Below are positions 7,671 through 14,027 of a DNA stretch of 15,185 bases, piece by piece. The notes under the pieces were generated by a model. The model saw only the letters and a list, made by a program, of their open reading frames with translations, did not search any database and was not told the origin of the DNA. The position numbers and the translations under genes were made by a program. Position 1 is the first letter of the stretch. Each line of letters opens with the position of its first letter. Source of the stretch: JAZNLR01 sp045579195 (GTDB taxonomy: Bacteria > Bacillota > Clostridia > Christensenellales > CAMQZB01); assembly GCA_045579195.1 (NCBI GenBank), contig JAZNLR010000143.1, positions 1 through 15,185 of the forward strand. Direction: 5' to 3'.

Positions 7671-8941
7671 AAGATTGCACCATCCTTCATTTTCATTTTT
7701 CCGTCGACAAACGTCGTCAAGACATTGCCATATACCTTAAATCCACCGAACGGCGAATTTTTGCTCTTCGAAAGGAACTCTTCCACCTTGATTTCGTATT
7801 CATTTGAAAGATCAGCAAGGAAAAGATCCGCAGGCGTTCCAACCTCAAGCGTCCCAACGTTTAAGGAAAGAATGTTTGCCGGATTCACAGTCATGAGTTC
7901 ACAAAGACGCTCTAACGTGATGTGTCCGGGCTTTACAAGATTTGTGTACGACAGCGCAAACGCGGTTTCAAATCCGCAGATTCCGCAAGCAGCAAGATTG
8001 AATTCAACATTCTTCTCATTAATTCCATGCGGGGCATGATCCGTTGCGATCGCATCGATCGTTCCGTCAATAATGCCCTCTATCACAGCCGCAACATCAT
8101 CATCCGTGCGAAGCGGAGGGTTCACCTTTGCGTTCGTGTCGTAATTTAAGACCATCTCATCAGTTGCAGAAAAATAATGCGGGCAGGTTTCGCAAGTAAC
8201 TTGGATTCCGCGACGCTTTGCATCGCGAATTAGCGCTATACTTCCTCGCGTTGAAACATGGGCAATGTGAACGCGCGTCTTCAATGCGTCTGCAAGAATG
8301 ATTTCACGCGAAACCATAACCTCTTCAGCAGCTCGCGTGTTTCCGTTCAACCCACAAACAGTCGCGTGATAGCCTTCATTTGCAACGCCACCATTGACAA
8401 GGTTCAGATCCTCACAGTGAGAGATAACGGGCAGATTCAATCCCTTCGCATACTCCAACGCCAGGCGCATCATCAGCGAATTCGAAACAGGCTTCCCATC
8501 ATCGCTTACAGCAACAGCACCGCAAAGTTTCAGATCTCCCATCTCAGCAAGCTCTTCACCCCTCATCCCTTTCGTTATGCATCCGATGGGATAGACTTTT
8601 GCATAGTCAACTTCTTTTCCTCTTGCACGAACGTAAGAGACAAGCGCACGGCTGTCAAGCGCAGGTTGCGTGTTCGGCATGCAGCAAATGGAAGTAAAAC
8701 CTCCGTGGACAGCAGCTTTTGAACCGCTCAATATGTCTTCTTTCCACTCAAATCCCGGCTCACGCAAATGGCAGTGAATATCAACCAAGCCAGGAAAAAC
8801 ATGCAATCCATCTGCACAAACAACATCCGCACCTTCAACTGCAAGGTTCATTCCAATCTCTGCAATCTTTCCATCATTGATGCAAAGATCACGAACGACA
8901 CCATCAGGAAAAATTGCGTTTTTAATCACAGTTAAACTCAT
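7667..8941 (-). CDS. pyrC: Dihydroorotase (class I)
   Basis: A 424-residue zinc amidohydrolase that cyclises carbamoyl aspartate to dihydroorotate (third step). The metal motif FPGLVDIHCHLREPG gives H56 and H58, with R60 for substrate binding. Further ligands are H175 (ISHCED), H228 (IAHVST) and D301 within ATDHAPH. The conserved VSDDGKP (about 145-151) carries the aspartate that bridges metals in class I enzymes, and the substrate-binding MPNTQP is at 88-93. All expected residues are present, so it should be catalytically active and not one of the inactive PyrC-like partners known to assemble with some aspartate transcarbamoylases. A GAGGTGA ribosome binding site lies within pyrB, and the genes overlap by 4 nt (ATGA). 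Confidence 0.96.
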   Translation of the reverse strand: MSLTVIKNAIFPDGVVRDLCINDGKIAEIGMNLAVEGADVVCADGLHVFPGLVDIHCHLREPGFEWKEDILSGSKAAVHGGFTSICCMPNTQPALDSRALVSYVRARGKEVDYAKVYPIGCITKGMRGEELAEMGDLKLCGAVAVSDDGKPVSNSLMMRLALEYAKGLNLPVISHCEDLNLVNGGVANEGYHATVCGLNGNTRAAEEVMVSREIILADALKTRVHIAHVSTRGSIALIRDAKRRGIQVTCETCPHYFSATDEMVLNYDTNAKVNPPLRTDDDVAAVIEGIIDGTIDAIATDHAPHGINEKNVEFNLAACGICGFETAFALSYTNLVKPGHITLERLCELMTVNPANILSLNVGTLEVGTPADLFLADLSNEYEIKVEEFLSKSKNSPFGGFKVYGNVLTTFVDGKMKMKDGAIL

Positions 8942-9861
8942 TTTCTCTCACCTCTCGTCAGTAAGAACAGGATTGCCATACGAATTGCAACTCCGTTCAA
9001 AACCTGTTCTTCAATCAAAGAGCGATCTCCGTCGATTAAAGAACTTGTAAGCTCAACACCACGGTTAACGGGGCCGGGATGCATGATGATTGCATCTTTC
9101 TTTGCCGCTTTCAAGACTTCGTCATTCAATCCGTATAGCGCAGAGTACTCTCTCAACGACGGGAACAATCCACACTGTTGACGCTCAAGCTGAATTCGAA
9201 GGCCCATGATGACGTCTGAATTCACAACAGCTTCTTCACGTGAGTTGCAAATGGTGCAACCCATCTTTTCGATTTCTTGCGGAAGTAACGTTCCGGGGGC
9301 AAAGATTTTCACTTTCGCACCCATCTTGTTCAAACCCCAGATGTTGCTCTTAGCAACGCGGGAATGTTTGATGTCACCGACGATTGCAACCTCCAACCCT
9401 TTTAGATCAGAGATGCGCTCGCGCATTGTGAACATATCTAACAAGGCCTGCGTAGGATGCTCGTTTACGCCGTCACCTCCGTTAATAACGGAAGCTTTCA
9501 CATTCTTCGCAAGTAAGTGCGGCGCACCGCCCATTGAATGACGAATGATAATGACGTCCGTTTTCAATGCATCCAGCGTCTTTCCTGTGTCAATCAACGT
9601 TTCACCCTTTGCAACGCTACTTTGCGCGACGGAAATACTGCTTGCGGTTGCAGACATAAACTTCGCTGCAAGCTCAAAGGACATACGCGTTCTTGTGCTG
9701 TTTTCATAGAACAGCGTGACAACTGAACGCCCCTGCAAGTGCGGAACACGCTTGACGTTTTGAACAAGAAGTTTCTTCATCTCAACAGCTGTGTCAAGAA
9801 TCTGAAGAATTTCTTCCTTGTCCAGGTTTTTTAATCCTAGAAGGTCTTTGTTTTTCAGCAT
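8938..9861 (-). CDS. pyrB: Aspartate carbamoyltransferase catalytic subunit
   Basis: A 307-residue ATCase that joins carbamoyl phosphate and aspartate (second step). The carbamoyl phosphate motif STRTR is at 55-59, the catalytic lysine loop SSVAKGE at 81-87 (K85), HPTQ at 135-138 and the C-terminal HPGPVNRG at 261-268. No pyrI regulatory subunit gene follows, so this is a Bacillus-like unregulated trimer, and control is probably at transcription. It starts the densely packed part of the operon. An AGGAG site (9868-9872) is 6 nt before the ATG. A strong terminator hairpin lies between it and pyrR, and I see no separate promoter in the 73-nt gap, so expression depends on readthrough. Confidence 0.97.
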   Translation of the reverse strand: MLKNKDLLGLKNLDKEEILQILDTAVEMKKLLVQNVKRVPHLQGRSVVTLFYENSTRTRMSFELAAKFMSATASSISVAQSSVAKGETLIDTGKTLDALKTDVIIIRHSMGGAPHLLAKNVKASVINGGDGVNEHPTQALLDMFTMRERISDLKGLEVAIVGDIKHSRVAKSNIWGLNKMGAKVKIFAPGTLLPQEIEKMGCTICNSREEAVVNSDVIMGLRIQLERQQCGLFPSLREYSALYGLNDEVLKAAKKDAIIMHPGPVNRGVELTSSLIDGDRSLIEEQVLNGVAIRMAILFLLTRGERK

Positions 9862-9882
9862 ACGAATCTCCTGTGTATTTTA

Positions 9883-9931
9883 AGAAAAAGCGGAACCAAA
9901 GGCAACAATGTTTATTGTCTTTAGATCCGCT
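9883..9931 (-). terminator. Intrinsic terminator or attenuator between pyrR and pyrB
   Basis: In the transcript the 5' arm AGCGGAUCUAAAG begins 3 nt after the pyrR stop. It pairs with CUUUGGUUCCGCU through one U-U mismatch and one G-U pair. An inner ACAAU/AUUGU helix with loop AAAC extends it, leaving a UGC bulge. A U-run (UUUUUCUU) follows directly. It is followed by only about 20 nt before the pyrB ribosome binding site. I find no PyrR-type binding loop and no obvious antiterminator partner upstream. Confidence 0.8.
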
Positions 9932-9934
9932 GTA

Positions 9935-10477
9935 TCAATCGTGTATATCATATAAAACGGCAGAGCATTCACCATCTGTTTCACAAAGAGAAACAGAAAC
10001 CAACTCAGAACGCGATGTTGGAACATTTTTGCCAATAAAATCTGCGCGAATGGGCAGTTCACGGTGGCCACGATCAACAAGAACAGCAAGCTGAACAGTC
10101 TTTGGGCGCCCCATCTCAATAACAGCATCGATTGCTGCCCGAACGGTTCTTCCGGTATAGAGTACGTCGTCCACTAAAATAACGTGTTTTCCTTCAATTG
10201 AGAAGTCAATGTTCGTACTATTAATGACGGGAACATCACCGATAATGGAAAGATCGTCTCGATAGAGCGTAATGTCCAAAACACCAACGGGAATTCTCAC
10301 CTTTTCAATTGCTTCAATGTTTTCTGCAATCTTTTCAGCAAGTGGAACACCGCGCGTTCTGATTCCAACCAAAACAACGTCTTCAACACCGTGGTTGCGC
10401 TCAATAATTTCATGGGAAATACGAATCAATGAGCGTTTTACACCGTTTTCATCTAACAAAACTGCTTTTAATCTCAT
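9935..10477 (-). CDS. pyrR: Bifunctional pyr operon RNA-binding attenuator / uracil phosphoribosyltransferase
   Basis: PyrR binds a hairpin in pyr mRNA when UMP is high and so promotes termination; many members also convert uracil and PRPP to UMP. I place the start at the ATG at 10477 (MRLKAVLLDENGVKRSL), giving 180 residues, the normal family length. A GAGG site is about 8 nt upstream. The open frame extends 26 codons further upstream, but that stretch is the leader terminator. The PRPP loop VILVDDVLYTGRT is at 99-111. The C-terminal VDRGHRELPIRADFIGKNVPTSRSE (about 134-158) contains the conserved basic RNA-binding surface. The gene lies directly behind its own attenuator, so it is autoregulated. 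Confidence 0.97.
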   Translation of the reverse strand: MRLKAVLLDENGVKRSLIRISHEIIERNHGVEDVVLVGIRTRGVPLAEKIAENIEAIEKVRIPVGVLDITLYRDDLSIIGDVPVINSTNIDFSIEGKHVILVDDVLYTGRTVRAAIDAVIEMGRPKTVQLAVLVDRGHRELPIRADFIGKNVPTSRSELVSVSLCETDGECSAVLYDIHD

Positions 10478-10495
10478 TTCATACACCTCACAAAC

Positions 10496-10527
10496 AAAAA
10501 AACGCCCTATCCGACAAGATAAGGCGT
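10496..10527 (-). terminator. Leader attenuation terminator ahead of pyrR
   Basis: The 5' arm ACGCCUUAUC (10518-10527) pairs over 10 bp with GAUAGGGCGU (10502-10511), with one G-U pair, around the 6-nt loop UUGUCG. It is followed by a run of six U (10496-10501). The pyrR ribosome binding site follows within about 10 nt, so termination here blocks the whole operon. Confidence 0.92.
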
Positions 10528-10572
10528 CAAAAGCAACGAAAAAGTATAGAATCATACCTGTATCGCAAATGA

Positions 10573-10616
10573 GTTATATCTTGACGGTCTCTCAGTACCA
10601 AACTTAAAGTTACAAC
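10573..10616 (-). promoter_or_regulatory. PyrR-binding hairpin (anti-antiterminator)
   Basis: The transcript segment GUUGUAACUU pairs with AAGAUAUAAC (one mismatch, one G-U) as a lower stem. An asymmetric internal loop UAAGUUU/GUC follows, and GGU/ACC closes a loop ACUGAGAG. The loop UACUGAGAG resembles the Bacillus PyrR consensus UCCNGNGAG at most positions, though not all. The layout of lower stem, purine-containing internal bulge and G-rich terminal loop is that of known PyrR sites. Confidence 0.78.
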
Positions 10617-10628
10617 CTTGCTGTTATT

Positions 10629-10658
10629 AGTATAACACAAATCAATTTTCAGTGTAAA
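10629..10658 (-). promoter_or_regulatory. Vegetative promoter of the pyr operon
   Basis: A -35 box TTTACA (10653-10658) and a -10 box TATACT (10629-10634) are separated by 18 nt, each matching the sigma-A consensus at 5 of 6 positions. Transcription would start near 10622. The -35 box lies inside the last codons of the pseudouridine synthase gene, whose stop is at 10649-10651. Confidence 0.75.
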
Positions 10659-11572
10659 GTGTTTTGCAACGTTTTCAAAACTTTTTTAAAGTCATCCGGA
10701 GGTTCGCAAGTAAACGTCAAACGCTCTTTCGTTCTCGGATGGTCAAAGGAAATGGAATATGCATGCAAAAGCTGCCCTTTCAAAGCAAAGCTCTGCTTCT
10801 TAAATCCATACACAGGATCTCCAACAATCGGATGTCCAAGGTGCTTGCTGTGAACTCGAATTTGATGTGTTCTCCCCGTTTCAAGCCGAAATTCACAGAA
10901 GGTATGCGCTGGAAAGCGTTCCAAAACTGTCCAATTTGTTGCCGCTCGTTTCCCAATCGGAACAACAGCCATCATTTTTCGGTCTTTGGAGCTTCTCCCG
11001 ATCATTGTTTCAATTCTTCCAGAATCTTCTTTAAAAACCCCTTCATTGATTGCCCGATAGATTCTCTGACAGGTTTTTTCTTCAATCTGTTTTGCAAGCG
11101 CAACGTGCGCAAGATCATTCTTTGCAACCAACATCAATCCCGATGTGTCTTTATCAAGACGATGCACAATTCCCGGTCGCATCACACCATTGATTCCACT
11201 CAGGTTTGACAAGCGGAACAAGAGCCCATTCACAAGCGTTCCAGAATAGACATTGTTTGCAGGATGAACGCTGATTCCTTGTGGCTTGTTGATCACAGCA
11301 AGGTCGTCATCTTCATAAACAATTTCAAAAGGAATGTCTTCCGGCAGAATTTCACATTCTTTGGGCGTTGGCATCCAAAAGGAAATGACATCACCGTTTC
11401 GCAAAGGATAGGAAACCTTCACAGGTTTTCCGTTCACAAAAACGAGGTCCTCCTCGCTGAGCTTTTTGATGCGAGAGCGCGTGCACTCTGTTTCTTCGCT
11501 CAAAAAAACATCTACGCGACAAGGATCATCTCGCTCAAAAATAAATTGTTGTTTGTCAAAATCAGTGGTCAT
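10649..11572 (-). CDS. RluA-family 23S/tRNA pseudouridine synthase (YlyB/RluD-like)
   Basis: A 307-residue enzyme that isomerises uridine to pseudouridine in structured RNA. An N-terminal S4-like RNA-binding domain (about 17-65, with the TRSRIKKLSEEDLVFVNGK segment) precedes the catalytic domain. The RluA signature VHRLDKDTSGLML contains the catalytic aspartate D140. The motifs INKPQGISVHP (95-104) and GRTHQIRVH (near 233) are also canonical. Location next to lspA and pyrR equals that of B. subtilis ylyB, so it is the positional ortholog; the exact target uridine cannot be read from sequence. It overlaps lspA by 4 nt (ATGA), with only a weak purine-rich ribosome binding site. Its 3' end houses the pyr promoter -35 box. 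Confidence 0.93.
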   Translation of the reverse strand: MTTDFDKQQFIFERDDPCRVDVFLSEETECTRSRIKKLSEEDLVFVNGKPVKVSYPLRNGDVISFWMPTPKECEILPEDIPFEIVYEDDDLAVINKPQGISVHPANNVYSGTLVNGLLFRLSNLSGINGVMRPGIVHRLDKDTSGLMLVAKNDLAHVALAKQIEEKTCQRIYRAINEGVFKEDSGRIETMIGRSSKDRKMMAVVPIGKRAATNWTVLERFPAHTFCEFRLETGRTHQIRVHSKHLGHPIVGDPVYGFKKQSFALKGQLLHAYSISFDHPRTKERLTFTCEPPDDFKKVLKTLQNTLH

Positions 11573-12063
11573 TCTTCTTTTTCAGAACTTTCTTCCTTCT
11601 TCTCTTCCTTTTTCGGCTCTTTATAGATAAAAATTACATATACACACAATATCGCAACACCAATCGTCAGCGCCATATCAGCAACATTGAAGATCGGAAA
11701 ATTGATCAAACGAAAATCAATCATATCGCGAACATACCCAAACGCAACGCGATCAATAAAATTTCCGATTGCTCCACCCAAGATCAGCGAAAGAGGCAAA
11801 CGAAGCAATAAGTGCCCTTTTCTGTTCATAAATAAAACAACACAAAGCACAATGACGGAAATAATCGTCAAAACAATGAAAAACGCAATTTTTCCTTCTA
11901 GAATCGACCAGGCCGCGCCCGTGTTTTTGTGGTAAGAAATGTGCAAAACGTCTTGAATGATGGGAATCGTTTGCCCTTCCGACATTGATCCAGAAACCAA
12001 TGCCTTCGTGATTAGGTCAAGCGCGATCACACCAATTGCAATCAGCAGTTCAAAAATTAACAT
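11569..12063 (-). CDS. lspA: Lipoprotein signal peptidase (signal peptidase II)
   Basis: A 164-residue membrane aspartyl protease that removes signal peptides from diacylglyceryl-modified prolipoproteins. Four hydrophobic segments are visible (about 4-22, 58-78, 88-105 and 128-147). Conserved motifs are NTGAAWSIL (47-55), GGAIGNFIDR (96-105), and the two catalytic aspartates D113 (YVRDMIDF) and D129 (FNVADMAL). The C-terminus ends in an unusual run of alternating Lys and Glu (about 148-164), a cytoplasmic tail outside the family core. A GGAG site lies 5 nt before the ATG. The cyclophilin lipoprotein encoded a little upstream is a natural substrate in the same cluster. Confidence 0.96.
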   Translation of the reverse strand: MLIFELLIAIGVIALDLITKALVSGSMSEGQTIPIIQDVLHISYHKNTGAAWSILEGKIAFFIVLTIISVIVLCVVLFMNRKGHLLLRLPLSLILGGAIGNFIDRVAFGYVRDMIDFRLINFPIFNVADMALTIGVAILCVYVIFIYKEPKKEEKKEESSEKEE

Positions 12064-12074
12064 AAAAACTCCAA

Positions 12075-12105
12075 GCTTATGAAATAAGCCGCAAAATTGC
12101 GGCTT
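12075..12105 (-). other. Two overlapping, mutually exclusive RNA hairpins between sepF and lspA
   Basis: In the transcript AAGCCGC...GCGGCUU (12086-12105) forms a 7-9 bp perfect stem just after the sepF stop. The end of its 3' arm is shared with a second perfect hairpin, GCUUAU-UUC-AUAAGC (12075-12089), which ends 2 nt before the lspA ribosome binding site. No U-run follows the first hairpin beyond AUUUC, so it is at best a weak terminator. A role in mRNA processing or in setting lspA level is conceivable. Confidence 0.6.
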
Positions 12106-12111
12106 GTGTCT

Positions 12112-12504
12112 TTATTTTTTTGGAACGAGAATGTTCATTCCTCCGGCAGTCAACATAAAAATGTCCTGCTCAATCTCATATAAACCGCCGTTGAGTGCAT
12201 ACGCAGCGCCGCTTAACATGTCAAGAACGCGTTGACAATCCTGCGCCTTAAGCTTATTGAGATAAACAATAGAAGGTTTTCCCTCTTTCAGATACCCAAT
12301 GACACGCTCTACATCATTAAATGACTTCGGCTTGCAGATGTTTACATTTACGTTGCTTCGATATCCGCCGTTCACAGAAGGAATATCAATCAAATTATCA
12401 TTCGAAAAATCATTCATGTCCTGTTTACTCTCCGTTTTCATCGTTGCGTCGTCCTGATCAAAATGCTTTAAAACGACGTCTTGAAACAAGGAATTGTTTT
12501 CCAT
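12112..12504 (-). CDS. sepF: Cell division protein SepF
   Basis: SepF anchors and bundles FtsZ at the division septum of Gram-positive bacteria. I place the start at the ATG at 12504 (MENNSLFQDVVLKHF), giving 130 residues. A GAGGAG site is about 9 nt upstream, and the start is 5 nt after the yggS stop, whereas the longer open frame would overlap yggS by 55 nt. The N-terminal helix could be the membrane anchor. A polar linker (about 18-50) leads to the SepF domain (about 52-130): NVNICKPKSFNDVERVIGYL, then IVYLNKL, then LDMLSGAAYALNGGLYEIE with the conserved glycines, and IFMLTAGGMNILVP. In Bacillus ylmG, ylmH and divIVA follow sepF; here lspA does. Confidence 0.92.
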   Translation of the reverse strand: MENNSLFQDVVLKHFDQDDATMKTESKQDMNDFSNDNLIDIPSVNGGYRSNVNVNICKPKSFNDVERVIGYLKEGKPSIVYLNKLKAQDCQRVLDMLSGAAYALNGGLYEIEQDIFMLTAGGMNILVPKK

Positions 12505-12509
12505 ATGCT

Positions 12510-13187
12510 TTAACTCCTCTTTCCAAAGATTGCCGAGCCAATTCGAACCATATTCGAGCCGCACGAAACTGCCAACTCATAGTCTTCCGACATCCCCATC
12601 GAGAGATAGCGGAACATTTCCTTAGAAAATCGATCGCTCATTAATATCATATCATATAATTCACGCATTTGCAAATAGTAATACGGATTTTTTTTCAAAG
12701 AATCCTCGAGCGGCATAATTGCCATTAATCCGCAGATCGAAACAGACTCAAAACGTTGGCATTCATCAAGAAAATTTATGAGTTGTTCTTTGGGAATTCC
12801 ACCCTTAGAAAGTTCATCTGCAACATTAACTTCAACAAGACATTTTGCAATAATTCCCTTCTTTTTTGCCTGTTTTTCAATTTCCTCTGCAAGCGAAATT
12901 CGGTTTAAGGATTGGATCAAATCTACTTTATCAATAATATACTTTACTTTGTTTGTTTGTAGCTGACCGATCATGTGCCATGTTGTGTCAACTCGTCCAA
13001 ACTTATCAACAAGCTCCTGAACGCGATTTTCACCGCAGATCTCAATTCCCATTGACTTTAACAAAGAAAGCCTTTCAGGCTCAACTGTTTTTGAGGCGGC
13101 AACAATCGTAATGTCCGAAAGAGAACGGCCACTGCGCTCTGCGGCTTGCGAAATTCGTTCTTTAATGATTTTTATCTTCTCTTCCAT
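12510..13187 (-). CDS. yggS: YggS/YlmE family pyridoxal phosphate homeostasis protein
   Basis: A 225-residue PLP-binding protein of the PROSC/YggS family, shaped like the barrel domain of alanine racemase but without known catalysis; it buffers free PLP. The PLP lysine is in IVAASKTV (K33 with this start). Further family motifs are GENRVQEL, WHMIGQLQTNKVKY, the barrel strand CLVEVNVADE followed by KGGIP, LSMGMSEDYE and the C-terminal GSNMVRIGSAIFG. An in-frame TTG at 13190 precedes the ATG at 13187; I choose ATG, which makes a TGATG stop/start overlap with the cyclophilin gene. An AAGGG site lies upstream. Neighbouring yggS with sepF is a widely conserved arrangement. Confidence 0.95.
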   Translation of the reverse strand: MEEKIKIIKERISQAAERSGRSLSDITIVAASKTVEPERLSLLKSMGIEICGENRVQELVDKFGRVDTTWHMIGQLQTNKVKYIIDKVDLIQSLNRISLAEEIEKQAKKKGIIAKCLVEVNVADELSKGGIPKEQLINFLDECQRFESVSICGLMAIMPLEDSLKKNPYYYLQMRELYDMILMSDRFSKEMFRYLSMGMSEDYELAVSCGSNMVRIGSAIFGKRS

Positions 13188-13783
13188 CAATCAACCCTTC
13201 TGATTGTTTCAATTGTGATGAGATTGACAGGAAAATTCTGGAAATAGAGCCCAAGAGATCCTGTCTGTTCTGCGCTCAATGAAAGCACAACCTGCAAGCT
13301 TTCTTCATCAACAACTTTTCCAAATGCAGCATAACTCCCGTCATACTGTGGAATGTCAGTTGCACAAATGAAAAACTGCCCTGATGCACTGTTAAAGTCT
13401 TCCGCGCGAGCCATAGAAATGACTCCTTTTTCGTGCTTTACTGTATTCTCAAATCCATTTTCAGCAAATTCTCCAAAAATGCTCTCCGTTTCTTTTGCGG
13501 GATAAAGCGTATAATCCTCGATATAGAATCCGCCTGCTTGAATCACGGAAAGGTGCAAAATTCGGTGAAAAATTAGTCCGTCATAGTACTTTGAATCAAT
13601 AAGTTTCAAGAAATTCTCAACTGTGATCGGCGCTTCGTTTGGATAGAGTTCCAACGTGATAGAACGACCGTCAGTAAGGAGGATCTCAACACGCGGATTT
13701 CCCTCTTTACTTATATCACAAGCTGTGCAAGAAAGAAGCAAAATCAAAACCAAAACAATTGTCAAAAACTTCAACTTTTTCAT
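13187..13783 (-). CDS. Lipoprotein cyclophilin-type peptidyl-prolyl isomerase with altered active site
   Basis: A 198-residue protein beginning with a lysine-rich N-terminus, a hydrophobic stretch (about 6-18) and a lipobox region LLLSCTAC. C22 (CTAC) or C19 (LLSC) would be the lipidated cysteine, so it should be anchored outside the membrane. The remainder is a cyclophilin domain: YYDGLIFHR (67-74), GVISMARAEDFNSASGQFFI (120-139) and YDGSYAAFGKV (147-157). The catalytic arginine (R74), Q82 and QFF are present. However, the usual FMIQGGD segment reads SVIQAGG, so the residue aligning with human CypA F60 is Ser79 and that for L122 is Tyr147. Activity may therefore be weak or specialised. A GAGGAG site is 5 nt upstream. 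It begins the operon with yggS and sepF. Confidence 0.85.
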   Translation of the reverse strand: MKKLKFLTIVLVLILLLSCTACDISKEGNPRVEILLTDGRSITLELYPNEAPITVENFLKLIDSKYYDGLIFHRILHLSVIQAGGFYIEDYTLYPAKETESIFGEFAENGFENTVKHEKGVISMARAEDFNSASGQFFICATDIPQYDGSYAAFGKVVDEESLQVVLSLSAEQTGSLGLYFQNFPVNLITIETIRRVD

Positions 13784-13802
13784 AAGAACTCCTCTTATTT
13801 TT

Positions 13803-13831
13803 ATTTTAACTGTTTTCTTGGATTTTGTCTA
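13803..13831 (-). promoter_or_regulatory. Probable promoter of the cyclophilin-yggS-sepF operon
   Basis: TAGACA (13826-13831) and TAAAAT (13803-13808), each 5 of 6 to consensus, are separated by exactly 17 nt. The start would fall about 12-15 nt before the GAGGAG ribosome binding site, giving a very short 5' leader. Confidence 0.55.
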
Positions 13832-13864
13832 TTGTTTCTGCTTGATTTTAAAGTTTGTTTTAAA

Positions 13865-13893
13865 ATTATAGCGCTCAAAGCATTTTTTGTACG
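13865..13893 (-). promoter_or_regulatory. Alternative upstream promoter with perfect -10 box
   Basis: A perfect TATAAT (13865-13870) has only a weak -35 (CGTACA, 13888-13893) at 17 nt. The -10 begins at the edge of a large inverted repeat (13870-13911) that contains the -35. It could be a regulated or secondary start for the downstream operon. Confidence 0.35.
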
Positions 13894-13911
13894 GCAAGAG
13901 CTTTGGGCGCT
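13870..13911. repeat. 12-bp inverted repeat with one mismatch in the cyclophilin upstream region
   Basis: AGCGCTCAAAGC (13870-13881) and GCTTTGGGCGCT (13900-13911) are inverted repeats matching at 11 of 12 positions, separated by 18 nt. Neither strand shows a U-run directly after it, so it is not a clear terminator. It may be an operator, a degenerated terminator or an RNA structure. Confidence 0.6.
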
Positions 13912-13929
13912 TCTTTGGACCTGTGACAA

Positions 13930-14019
13930 TCCGAATAAAATCATATCACACACTCTTTCCTTCGTCAAGGCCGATTTTGTCGAATCTTGTTGAAAAAAAA
14001 TAAGTCCGAATAAAATCAT
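13930..14019. repeat. 15-bp direct repeat, one copy in the tRNA terminator
   Basis: TCCGAATAAAATCAT occurs at 13930-13944 and at 14005-14019, 75 nt apart. The second copy forms the loop and part of the stem of the tRNA terminator. The first copy lacks its pairing arm, so it looks like a partial duplication of the terminator. Confidence 0.55.
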
Positions 14020-14027
14020 TCGGACTT
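13993..14027 (-). terminator. Intrinsic terminator of tRNA-Pro
   Basis: A perfect 10-bp stem, AAGUCCGAAU with AUUCGGACUU, closes a 6-nt loop GAUUUU and is followed by A and eight U. It begins 9 nt after the CCA end of the tRNA. It should separate the tRNA unit from the cyclophilin operon. Confidence 0.93.

Larger units (their letters stand above)
10478..10622 (-). promoter_or_regulatory. PyrR-controlled attenuator leader of the pyr operon
   Basis: From the predicted start near 10622 to the pyrR ATG the leader is about 145 nt and contains mutually exclusive structures. The antiterminator is 5'-CGUCAAGA (10579-10586), which lies in the 3' arm of the PyrR-binding hairpin. It is complementary over 8 bp (one G-U) to 5'-UUUUGACG (10525-10532), whose ACG belongs to the 5' arm of the terminator. 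PyrR bound to the upstream hairpin would release the terminator arm and stop transcription. This matches the known logic of Bacillus pyr attenuation; the pairings were worked out by eye. Confidence 0.85.

Noticed and set aside
9976..9996. A perfect 7-bp hairpin near the 3' end of pyrR (CTGTTTC/GAAACAG), considered as a PyrR-binding or antiterminator element for the second terminator.
   Set aside because: Its loop UCUUUGU does not resemble the PyrR loop, and it has no complementarity to the terminator arms.
10478..10555. In-frame upstream extension of pyrR (26 codons, starting ATG at 10555, with U-rich codons and many Phe), which could be a regulatory leader peptide or a longer PyrR.
   Set aside because: It runs straight through the leader terminator, the AGG before its ATG is too close for initiation, and the 180-residue start has a good ribosome binding site and the family length.
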